Origin: DATKLX01 sp035542155
GTDB lineage: Bacteria; Chloroflexota; Anaerolineae; Anaerolineales; Anaerolineaceae
DNA length: 14,357 nucleotides
Direction of reading: 5' to 3'
NCBI GenBank assembly: GCA_035542155.1
Contig: DATKLX010000076.1
Location: forward strand, 1 to 14,357
Below the pieces are notes generated by a model. That model was not told the DNA's origin and did not search any database. It worked only from the letters and a program-made list of their open reading frames with translations. Shown in pieces: positions 9,701-14,305 of the stretch (positions are counted from its first letter, which is position 1; each line of letters starts with the position of its first letter). Position numbers and translations under genes: made by a program.

Positions 9701-9898
9701 AGAAGCTCCCTTCAAGGCGGTTACCGCTCCGGTTGTGGAAGGCGTGTCGGTCTGCGCGGGTGGGATCGGCTGGGGTTTTCCAACCGGCCGGCTCAAGGTC
9801 CGCCAGGCATAGACCCCGCCCGCGGCGATCACCAGGACCGCGAGGATCATTAACGGAAGACGGTACTGGTTCAAGAACTGCTTGATCTGGTCTGCCAT
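3785..9898 (-). CDS. Giant thioester alpha-2-macroglobulin-like protein, membrane-anchored
   Basis: This 2037-residue protein resembles bacterial alpha-2-macroglobulins (YfhM/ECAM group), which trap attacking proteases outside the cytoplasmic membrane. Order of parts: signal-anchor helix (about 14-32, after a Lys/Arg-containing N-tip), Pro/Ala-rich linker (40-155), Big_5-type Ig-like domain (about 158-260), further beta domains, MG2-like segment with IYRPGEEVHVKGWLRR (near 710), later macroglobulin domains, an Ala/Pro/Met-rich bait-like stretch (about 1285-1325), an MG7-type segment with TTDADGRATVEIKVPDNLTRYRV (in part; near 1340-1365), the thioester domain, and a C-terminal domain with the family block NLRDERAEAF and ATTPGRFVVPPAKAEEMYSPEVFGRS. 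The thioester motif is intact: Cys1547-Ser-Glu-Gln1550 in YPYECSEQ. There is no lipobox, unlike E. coli YfhM, and it is longer than that protein (about 1650). Start ATG has AGGAG at 9907-9911, 8 bases upstream. The usual partner pbpC is not in this window. Confidence 0.93.
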   Translation of the reverse strand: MADQIKQFLNQYRLPLMILAVLVIAAGGVYAWRTLSRPVGKPQPIPPAQTDTPSTTGAVTALKGASSQISIHLSQGKARPAAVAPVKEAAGDPLPEDQTAQLLARLPAFQPEPGNQTDFKLAQGPIPPPRTGETIQQAFPPPPQEAQPPAVEAGPLQVLRFAPEGEIPIAPFVNVTFNQPMVAVGTLGDLAAQSVPVQMEPSLPGTWRWLGTQTLNFTYDSNQVDRLPKATTYKITVPAGTRSATGGVLEKSVEWSFSTPPAKMTFTYPGGDPQPLDPLFFIGFDQRIDPGAVFATIHVSAGNQAVSIALVGETEVRADEKNAWLLNNVQEGRWIAFRARESLPDSATVTVTVGPGTPSAEGPLLTRDAQSYSFQTYSPLSIVDHGCAWGNNPCQPLAPFFIRFNNPIDPKAYTESMLKVVPEIPGVFTNIYGDTIQIQGETKGQTTYTVTVSGEIQDTFGQKLGKDQQLTFRVGPADPQLFGPGDNFVTLDPAAAKPVFSVYAMNYQHLDLKIYAVQPEDWPAFKAYLRAYQQNDGSARIPGRLVQDRSIPVEAPSDTLTEVPVDLSPLMDGKFSHFVITIAPPAALFQNSQDRYWRTIQAWVQVTQIGLDAYTDHSEMVVWTSSLKDGAPLAGIDVTAQGGWQVTTGADGTARAAIPQGATYLIASQGADKALLPRSNYFWGDDAWTKQPVSDELRWYVFDDRQIYRPGEEVHVKGWLRRIGGRQGGDVSLVGGAVTAINYQVTSSLGNEIGSGRAEVNALGGFDFVYKIPDVTNLGNAWFNFNAEGSLEGMANTQSFQHTFQIEEFRRPEFEVTARNETSGPYFAGGQATLAVEAKYYAGGPLPDADVTWSVTSSPGSYSPPNWPDFTFGVWQPWWLFERGDVFSGPGKPGNGTPPLTFSGKTDATGTHYLDLDFATVEKDTTLQPVSIVADATVMDVNRQAWTGTTTLLVHPAALYVGLRGDRYFVERGTPLKVQLIVTDLDGNAQAGRAIEVQAARLEWKLVDGNWKQVEADVQSCSATSAEKPVECTFQTPVGGTYQITAVVSDDQGRKNQSQLTRWVSGEKLPPARRVEQEKANLIPDKENYRPGDTAQILVQSPFAPAEGLLTVTRNGLVSTQRFHIEDGTTTLQVPVHDQDVPNLNVQVDLNGSAPRSDDQGQPLKDVPARPAFATGQLNLKIPPVQRTLSLSVDLKEKEIDPGGETSLAVELKDAAGQPVADAQLAVVVVDEAILALSNYQLADPLAAFYSDRPGYLASVYARSSIVLANPQALAQNAGSRNSRAMDKAAGAAAPQMEMAMPAAAPTQAPAAPAQPQGPNGAPEPIRVRSDFNPLAVFSPSVTTDADGRATVEIKVPDNLTRYRVMVVAVDSGGRRFGKGETSLTARLPLMVRPSAPRFLNFGDAFELPVVLQNQTGEAMSVDVAVRVGNLEITGPAGLKVAVPARDRVEVRFPMAARQAGTAQIQVAASAGSYADAATLSLPVYTPATTEAFATYGVLDNGAVAQPVASPGGVFPQYGGLEITTSSTALQALTDAVLYLTSYPYECSEQLASRILAVASLRDVLTAFKADGLPSPEEMESAVQRDLTRLQGMQNDDGGFPYWRRGAETSPFNTVHVAHALYSAGAKGFSVPGDMQARVLEYLRNIESHYPTWYSQHTRWTLSAYALNVRGLFGDRDPQKASKLLNEAGIENIGLDALGWLWPLLDDASQLDALRRFVTNHAVETAGAANFTTSYDDQNYLLLGSDRRTDAILLDALIVKDPQADLIPKLVNGLLAHKVRGHWGNTQEDVFVLLALDRYFNTYESQTPDFIAQIWLGQGYAGSHQFQGRSTERQETDVPMSYLVDQGGTQNLTIQKEGPGRLYYRLGIRYAPSDLVLDPLDMGFVVQRSYEALDHPEDVSQDSEGVWHIKAGARVRVHLTMVARDRRYHVALVDPLPAGLEIVNPDLAVSGRVPQDPNSPEYKRYGWWWWGTWYEHQNLRDERAEAFTTLLWDGVYQYTYVARATTPGRFVVPPAKAEEMYSPEVFGRSASSIVIVE

Positions 9899-9946
9899 GG
9901 TTCTTTCTCCTGCCGCGCCGGTTCAGATCGGATACAAATTGGATGC

Positions 9947-9959
9947 TCTACTGAGTAGA
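9947..9959. promoter_or_regulatory. 13-bp palindrome upstream of the macroglobulin gene
   Basis: TCTACT-G-AGTAGA is a perfect inverted repeat with 6-base arms, 49 bases upstream of the macroglobulin start, in the 138-bp gap after the oxidoreductase. It could be an operator for a dimeric regulator. I found no convincing -10/-35 pair next to it, so read-through from the oxidoreductase gene is also possible. A palindrome of this size can occur by chance. Confidence 0.25.
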
Positions 9960-10036
9960 CGCTGTCACTCCCCAGATCGTTCCTGAGAAACCCATGAAAT
10001 TCCATCAGACCCGTGCCGAAAGTCGGTCCCCAATTC

Positions 10037-10648
10037 TCAGGAAGTAATTAGCTTCAACGCCGTGTGCCGGCTCAAGTGCTGAGCCCTGATCAGGGTGAAC
10101 CAGACCTGGAGCAGCGCGTCCACCACCTCGACTTTGTCGGTGTCACCCAGGCAGACGGGACGCAGGCCCACCTCGCGGATGAGCTGTTCCATTTTGGTGC
10201 GCGGCTCGCCGTCCGGCCCGCAATAAAACAGGTCGGCGGTCTCGCCGTGATGGTCCGGGTTCTCAAAATTCTCCCACCCGTAAATGTTGAAGGCGCGGAA
10301 GTATCGGGCTTCCGGGGTCAGGTGGACGAAGGTTGCCAGGCTGTTCGCCACCGGGCCGGTCATTTTGTTTGCCGTATCGATGATCATTTTGCCATTCAGC
10401 GCCCCAGCGTGGATGGCGATGGTCTGGTCCATGGCCGACCCGGGGATCGCAAAGACGACTACCTCGCTGGCCTCGATTGCCTGGGGGATGTCGCAGGCTG
10501 AGACGCGGCTCCCCAGCGAGCTGACCAGCTCGCGTACCTGGGACTTCTGTGGATCGCGGACACCGAAGCATAGGGTGTGGCCGGCTTCCACCCATTTCTT
10601 TCCCAACGAACTGCCGATACGGCCGTAGCCAAGAATGGCAATTTTCAT
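10037..10648 (-). CDS. F420H2:NADP-oxidoreductase-like Rossmann protein
   Basis: This 203-residue protein has the F420_oxidored/NADP-binding fold. The N-terminal beta-alpha-beta carries the dinucleotide motif GYGRIG (residues 7-12). Arg31 in GVRDP sits where NADP(H)-preferring members hold the 2'-phosphate. FAIPG (66-70) and DTANKM (91-96, compare DVTNP) are family landmarks, as is RAFNIYGWENFENP (118-131). Related proteins reduce NADP with coenzyme F420 or act as reductases of unknown substrate; F420 use cannot be told from sequence alone. Chosen start: a TTG at 10660 would add four residues, but it lies on top of the ribosome site. GGAGG (10654-10658) sits 5 bases before the ATG at 10646-10648, so the ATG is preferred. 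Its TGA at 10037-10039 is 138 bases upstream of the macroglobulin start, same strand. A functional link is not evident. Confidence 0.85.
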   Translation of the reverse strand: MKIAILGYGRIGSSLGKKWVEAGHTLCFGVRDPQKSQVRELVSSLGSRVSACDIPQAIEASEVVVFAIPGSAMDQTIAIHAGALNGKMIIDTANKMTGPVANSLATFVHLTPEARYFRAFNIYGWENFENPDHHGETADLFYCGPDGEPRTKMEQLIREVGLRPVCLGDTDKVEVVDALLQVWFTLIRAQHLSRHTALKLITS

Positions 10649-10722
10649 TCCAACCTCCAAGAGGAAAAAAGAAGTGATCAGACAATCAGAGATTAGATAA
10701 AAAGTCGCTGGTCAACGAATTT

Positions 10723-10731
10723 ATTGTATCA
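10723..10731 (-). promoter_or_regulatory. Extended -10 promoter for the oxidoreductase
   Basis: On the minus strand the bases read TGATACAAT, a TGn element joined to a hexamer that matches TATAAT at 5/6. No good -35 box lies 17 bases upstream. Transcription would begin near 10716, about 68 bases before the ATG, with an AT-rich leader and the GGAGG site. Confidence 0.5.
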
Positions 10732-10858
10732 GAGATGGACCTATGATAATTTCACGGCAGGGCGCCCGCCTCCCGACCGCACCATCACGAGCGAGGGTCT
10801 TGAGTGTCGCGTTCAAAGACCGGCCGCGCCTAGCGATGGGGTTCTGAACCGGTTGGCC

Positions 10859-11058
10859 GCAGGGCGGGTCGACACATCGGTCGACCCCTACGAGGGACAG
10901 GTGGGTTGGGTTGAGCAGCGCCCGGGCGAAGCCTTCGGATGGGGACGGGTCTTTGAGAAGAGGCCTGAATTTCCGAAGGCTTCGCCCCTACCGAAAGATC
11001 CGGGTTGTGATAAGGACCCGGGCGGACCGATGTGTCTGCCCCGACAGGAGCGCCCTGC
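10859..11058. repeat. 200-bp nested foldback element
   Basis: Three perfect inverted repeats are nested around one centre. The outer arms are GCAGGGCG (10859-10866) and its complement (11051-11058). The middle arms are GACACATCGGTC (10871-10882) and its complement (11025-11036). The inner arms are GGGCGAAGCCTTCGGA (10924-10939) and its complement (10972-10987). A small separate hairpin GGGTCGAC/GTCGACCC (10866-10873 with 10880-10887) lies in the left limb. The nesting suggests one structured unit such as a MITE or REP-type element, or a stable RNA. No transposase or flanking target duplication was found. Confidence 0.7.
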
Positions 11059-11147
11059 AGATTGGGGTAGGAGCCCTTCGGGGGGGACGCTGGTTTTTCA
11101 ACGAATCCCCTGCGCCCCAACCATTGGGCGAGACGCCCTCCGAGTAG

Positions 11148-11173
11148 GGTGCGGTCGTTTCCCAGACCGCACC
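11148..11173. repeat. GGTGCGGTC hairpin
   Basis: GGTGCGGTC (11148-11156) and its exact complement GACCGCACC (11165-11173) flank an 8-base loop. These are two of seven copies of this 9-base motif in the island. The others are at 10775-10783 (minus), 11388-11396 (plus), 11405-11413 (minus), 11441-11449 (plus) and 11492-11500 (plus). Confidence 0.75.
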
Positions 11174-11251
11174 ATCCCGATCTATGAAGGTGCGCGGATT
11201 GCGGGCGCAGGTAAGAGCTATTTTAAGATAAGTGCGCGGAGCAAGCGGGGA

Positions 11252-11364
11252 GATGTAGAACATGCCTCCGCGAAGAGATCTTGTAAGGATGGCTTGTTCT
11301 TAGCCGATCTACCAGAGCGCAAACCACCCCCTTCGGGGATCTGCGAGGAGGCATGCGCTACATC
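11252..11364. repeat. Imperfect 25-bp inverted repeat with inner hairpins
   Basis: Bases 11252-11276 pair with 11340-11364 at 21 of 25 positions, sharing the core CATGCCTCC / GGAGGCATG. Between them AGATC (11276-11280) can pair with GATCT (11306-11310). A CCCC-TTC-GGGG hairpin (11328-11338) lies near the right arm. The compensating shape suggests a conserved foldback, either a mobile-element remnant or an RNA structure. Confidence 0.6.
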
Positions 11365-11376
11365 CTTGTTCCTGAT

Positions 11377-11505
11377 TGATCTTGAGCGGTGCGGTCAAAA
11401 CACCGACCGCACCCTACGCCGAAGCTCCGATAAATCGTAGGGTGCGGTCGTTCGCGAAGCGACCTCACCACTCCGAGCACTGATCTTGTGGGGTGCGGTC
11501 AAAAC
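11377..11505. repeat. Direct and inverted repeat cluster near the acetyltransferase
   Basis: A 25-base direct repeat occurs at 11377-11401 and 11481-11505, identical at 23 positions; both copies run from TGATCTTG to GGTGCGGTCAAAAC. Between the copies lies a perfect 15-base inverted repeat, CGACCGCACCCTACG (11404-11418) and its complement (11436-11450), with a 17-base loop. The flanking direct copies around a foldback resemble a small mobile cassette, but the copies are longer than most target-site duplications. Confidence 0.7.
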
Positions 11506-11676
11506 TACGCAGGCTGCCGAAAGGTGGCGGCGACCGTAGGGAGGCCAGGGCAAAGCAATCCCCCGGCCAATGCGGAAATCGCCGCGATGACAGGTTCACA
11601 GGTGATACGGCAAGCTACTTTGTGAAAGCCCAGATTGGGGAGTGGGTATATTCCAATCTACCTGGCCCACGAATCT

Positions 11677-11685
11677 TGCTATAAT
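11677..11685 (+). promoter_or_regulatory. Perfect extended -10 promoter for the acetyltransferase
   Basis: TGCTATAAT matches the extended -10 consensus TGnTATAAT at every fixed base. No -35 hexamer is evident, as is common for extended -10 promoters. Transcription would start near 11692, about 39 bases before the ATG at 11731. Confidence 0.65.
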
Positions 11686-11730
11686 CAGGATTGTTGATCT
11701 GGAATCGTCGATTTGAACGAAGGGGCGTCT

Positions 11731-12246
11731 ATGTTCACAATCCTTGCGATCGGAAGCGGTCAATATCTCCAGCCTATCCGGGACATCTTCTGGGAATACC
11801 TGCTCTGGGTCAACGAGAACGTTAGCCGGGAATACGGCATCTCCTTCGATATTGCAGCGATTCTCGATCAGGATATGCGCGATCTGGGAAAGTTTATGCC
11901 TCCTTCCGGCCGCCTGCTGCTGGGGATGGCCGCGGATGTCCCCGCGGGTATCGGTTGCCTGACCCGGCTCACCGCGCAGTGCGCCGAGATCCGGCGTATG
12001 TACGTCCGCCCCGAGCACCGCCGGATTGGCCTGGGACGCGCCATCCTCGAGGGGCTCCTGGACGAGGCGCGGCAGCTTGGCTACCCCCAGGTCCGGCTGG
12101 ACATCGCTCGCTTTATGACGGATGCGCACCGCCTCTACCGGGGGCTGGGATTTGAGGAAATCCAGCCGTACGAGGGCAGCGAGATCCCATTGGATTTTCA
12201 ACCGCATTGGGTATTTATGGAAAGATCCCTGGCCGCTGGTTCATGA
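11731..12246 (+). CDS. GNAT family N-acetyltransferase
   Basis: This 171-residue cytoplasmic protein transfers an acetyl group from acetyl-CoA to an unknown amine. The acetyl-CoA motif A is clear: beta strand AEIRRMYVRPEH (85-96) followed by RRIGLG (97-102, R-x-x-G-x-G). The C-terminal GNAT signature lies at LYRGLGFEEI (135-144). The aromatic N-terminal stretch (12-26) could help recognise substrate. Chosen start: the frame also opens with TTG at 11713, but the ATG at 11731 has AGGGG at 11721-11725, 5 bases upstream, and fits the promoter at 11677-11685. The gene is alone between the repeat island and the lipoprotein promoter. Small-molecule, protein N-terminal and antibiotic acetylation are all possible for this family. 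Confidence 0.88.
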   Translation: MFTILAIGSGQYLQPIRDIFWEYLLWVNENVSREYGISFDIAAILDQDMRDLGKFMPPSGRLLLGMAADVPAGIGCLTRLTAQCAEIRRMYVRPEHRRIGLGRAILEGLLDEARQLGYPQVRLDIARFMTDAHRLYRGLGFEEIQPYEGSEIPLDFQPHWVFMERSLAAGS

Positions 12247-12369
12247 TGCTCCACTGCAGGGCTGGATAGGGCCGGATATTTGCGGGTAAGGTAATGTCCA
12301 CTCTGGTGAAAGTGGCTGAAGCCGGCTCTTTGGCCAGGTCGCCGATCTTGCTGCACAAAGCTCAAATTT

Positions 12370-12378
12370 TGATATACT
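12370..12378 (+). promoter_or_regulatory. Extended -10 promoter for the lipoprotein gene
   Basis: TGATATACT is a TGn element joined to a hexamer matching TATAAT at 5/6. TTGCTG (12348-12353) could serve as a weak -35 with a long 19-base spacer. The predicted start near 12385 leaves a short leader of about 27 bases with GAGGA at 12402-12406. Confidence 0.5.
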
Positions 12379-12411
12379 CGCCCAGGATCGACCCTGTTCG
12401 CGAGGACATTT

Positions 12412-12943
12412 ATGCATTCTAGCAGTCGTAGCGGTATCAAAATCAATCAAGCCTCCCCGGGACGCCTGATCCTGCTCCTGGTCAGCCTGTGTTCCTTGCC
12501 TGCCTGCGCCGTTCCAAAGGCTGAGGCGGTGAGCAAATCGCCCGAGTCGGTCCGCCAGGCGGCTTCTCAAACTTTACCGCCGGCGGCTACGCTGACTCCA
12601 ACGCCAGCCCCATCCATCACACCTACCCTCGACCCTCCCAGCACACCGGCCGCGCTGCCCGTGCTCCACATCATCCGCGGTATCCGCGGGCACCACCAAT
12701 ATTTCCCCCTGGGGGCAGGTCCCGCCGTACGGCTACGGCGTCTACGCCGGCCCGATCGCTGAACTGCTCAAGGACAAGATAGCCGCGGATAAGCCGGTGA
12801 TTGCCTGGGTGATCGGCAACGTCGTCGACGGGATCCCCAGCGAGTACACCGACAAGCAGGGCAACAATGTCTTAACCTTATCAGATTTGATCCTCATTAT
12901 AGTAGAAGATATAAATGATCGAAGTTATAATATTAAGCTATGA
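12412..12943 (+). pseudogene. Lipoprotein gene broken by a frameshift
   Basis: The ATG at 12412 follows GAGGA (12402-12406) by 5 bases. The first frame encodes a lipoprotein signal: basic N-tip, hydrophobic core (19-29) and lipobox LPAC with Cys32. A Thr/Pro/Ala-rich linker follows (about 55-84), then the frame runs into nonsense and stops at 12760-12762. The next frame carries a protein-like continuation, WGQVPPYGYGVYAGPIAELL then DKIAADKPVIAWVIGNVVDG and IPSEYTDKQGNN, ending at TGA 12941-12943. One base too many between about 12660 and 12715 explains this. The run CCCCC-T-GGGGG (12705-12715) is the obvious site, since dropping one C joins the frames into a protein of about 176 residues. The last 70 bases are sharply AT-rich. 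A real mutation and a sequencing error look the same here. Function unknown; a surface-exposed anchored protein is likely. Confidence 0.65.
12926..12931 (+). promoter_or_regulatory. Possible -10 box before the thiolase
   Basis: A perfect TATAAT lies in the AT-rich stretch just upstream of the thiolase, with no TGn extension and no convincing -35. Transcription would start near 12938, about 53 bases before the preferred ATG. In AT-rich DNA such a hexamer has little weight. Confidence 0.25.
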
Positions 12944-12990
12944 TTGGGGAGGTGGTGGACAGAGGTTCAGGCAAGTTCAGGATAGATGGG

Positions 12991-14229
12991 ATGGATGGAA
13001 CTCAGAACGCTCCAGTAATTTTAAGCGCCGCGCGCACGCCGATCGGCAAGTTCCAGGGCAGCCTGGCAGGCGTTCCGGCAGCAGAGCTGGGGGCGGCGGC
13101 CGTGCGGGCTGCGCTGGAGCGGGCGGGCCTGCTCGACCTGACCCGCGTGAACGAGGCCATCATCGGCAACGTGGTCTCCGCCGGGCTGGGGCAGAACATC
13201 GCCCGCCAGGTAGCGCTGCGCGGCGGGCTGCCCGAGAGCGTCGGCGCGCTGGCGGTGAACAAGGTCTGCGGGTCGAGCCTCAAGGCGGTGATGCTGGCAG
13301 CGCAGGCGATTCGCGCCGGGGAAGGCGACCTGTTCGTCGCCGGGGGCGTAGAAAGCATGAGCCGCGCGCCTTACCTGGTAGACGCGCGGACGACGAATTT
13401 CCGCTTTGGCAACCTCGAGATGCGCGATTCGCTGCTCAGCGACGGGTTGTGGTGCGCTTTCGAAAGCTGGCCGATGGGCAACGCGGCCGAGTTGATCGCT
13501 GAAAAATACGCCATCTCCCGCGAAGCGATGGACTGCTACGCGCTGGAGAGCCATCAGAAGGCGGTCGCAGCGATGGAGCAGGGCAAATTCGACGCCGAGA
13601 TAGTCCCGGTGGTGTCGCCGGGGCGCAAAGGCGAGCAAATCCTGGTGGACCGGGACGAAGTCCCCCGCCGGGACACCTCGCTGGAGGCGCTGTGCAGGCT
13701 ACCGCCGGCGTTTCAACCCGGGGGTAAAGTCACCGCAGGAAACTCTCCCGGTCTGAATGACGCCGCCGCGGCGCTGGTCGTCGCCAGCCCGGATGCCGCC
13801 CGTTCTCTTGGTTCAAAACCCCTGGCGCGCATCGTCGGCCAGGCTCAGGCGGCCGTCGCACCCAGGTATATCTTCGACGCACCTGCCCTGGCGATCCCCA
13901 GGCTGCTGGAAAAGATAGGCTGGACCCTCGAGACAGTTGACCTGCTCGAGGTGAATGAAGCCTTTGCCGCGCAGATCCTGGCCAACGGACAGGTCCTCGC
14001 CGGCCAGGGCTGGGAATGGAGTAAGATCAACGTCCACGGTGGGGCGATCGCCCTCGGCCATCCCCTTGGGGCAACTGGCGCGCGCATCCTGACCACTCTG
14101 GTCTATGCCCTGGCAGACCGCGGCCTGCGGCGGGGAATCGCCAGCCTGTGTCTGGGCGGAGGCGAGGCTGTGGCGCTGGCTGTAGAAATGGTCAATCCGG
14201 GTATTTTTTTGAACCGATTTCCTCGGTGA
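12991..14229 (+). CDS. Thiolase (acetyl-CoA C-acyltransferase)
   Basis: This 412-residue enzyme condenses or cleaves acyl-CoA thioesters, in fatty acid beta-oxidation or acetoacetyl-CoA formation. All catalytic elements are present: nucleophile Cys93 in NKVCGSSLKA, NEAF (322-325), His349 and His357 in VHGGAIALGHPLGATGAR, and the acid/base Cys387 in CLGGGEA. GGKVTAGNSPGLNDAAAAL (244-262) is the conserved thiolase block, with an unusual Pro in place of the common Ser/Ala. A 10-residue tail extends past the usual end. Chosen start: the frame opens at an ATG at 12940 that overlaps the broken lipoprotein's stop as ATGA, but it has no ribosome site. The ATG at 12991 gives a standard N-terminus and has AGGA at 12979-12982, 8 bases upstream. 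It acts as a cytoplasmic tetramer in relatives. Degradative versus biosynthetic use is not decidable here. Confidence 0.92.
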   Translation: MDGTQNAPVILSAARTPIGKFQGSLAGVPAAELGAAAVRAALERAGLLDLTRVNEAIIGNVVSAGLGQNIARQVALRGGLPESVGALAVNKVCGSSLKAVMLAAQAIRAGEGDLFVAGGVESMSRAPYLVDARTTNFRFGNLEMRDSLLSDGLWCAFESWPMGNAAELIAEKYAISREAMDCYALESHQKAVAAMEQGKFDAEIVPVVSPGRKGEQILVDRDEVPRRDTSLEALCRLPPAFQPGGKVTAGNSPGLNDAAAALVVASPDAARSLGSKPLARIVGQAQAAVAPRYIFDAPALAIPRLLEKIGWTLETVDLLEVNEAFAAQILANGQVLAGQGWEWSKINVHGGAIALGHPLGATGARILTTLVYALADRGLRRGIASLCLGGGEAVALAVEMVNPGIFLNRFPR

Positions 14230-14283
14230 TTACCCATAAGTATCCTCCCCAAAAGGAAAAGGATGCAAAAAAACAAACGAGAG

Positions 14284-14305
14284 GGTCATTGTTGTGACAA
14301 TCACC
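14284..14305. promoter_or_regulatory. Imperfect palindrome over a possible start codon
   Basis: GGT-C-ATTGT-TGTG-ACAAT-C-ACC is symmetric except for one C-C pair on each side of the 5-base arms. It covers the GTG at 14294-14296 that may begin the next gene, so it could be an operator or a start-masking hairpin. The short arms make chance occurrence quite possible. Confidence 0.25.

Larger units (their letters stand above)
10740..11640. repeat. Intergenic repeat island without credible genes
   Basis: About 900 bases between the oxidoreductase promoter and the acetyltransferase promoter are packed with inverted and direct repeats. A 238-codon frame (10724-11440) is open across much of it, but its peptide has no recognisable domain, no good ribosome site, and passes through both arms of several hairpins. 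I treat it as non-coding. The contents are a nested foldback (10859-11058), a second foldback (11252-11364), hairpins built from GGTGCGGTC, and a 25-base direct repeat. From about 11510 to 11676 I see nothing further. Confidence 0.7.

Noticed and set aside
8789..9853. 354-codon plus-strand frame opposite the macroglobulin N-terminal part
   Set aside because: Shadow of the real minus-strand gene; no domain and no start signals.
10724..11440. 238-codon open frame in the repeat island
   Set aside because: No ribosome site at the first codon, no recognised domain, Arg/Pro-rich peptide, and it runs through both arms of several hairpins. Intergenic repeats in GC-rich genomes often yield such frames.
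10740..11640. Regularly spaced repeats considered as a CRISPR array
   Set aside because: The 9-base motif occurs in both orientations at irregular spacing, with no constant repeat-spacer pattern and no cas genes.
13021..13638. 205-codon minus-strand frame opposite the thiolase
   Set aside because: The plus strand encodes an intact thiolase with all catalytic residues; the minus frame has no recognisable content.
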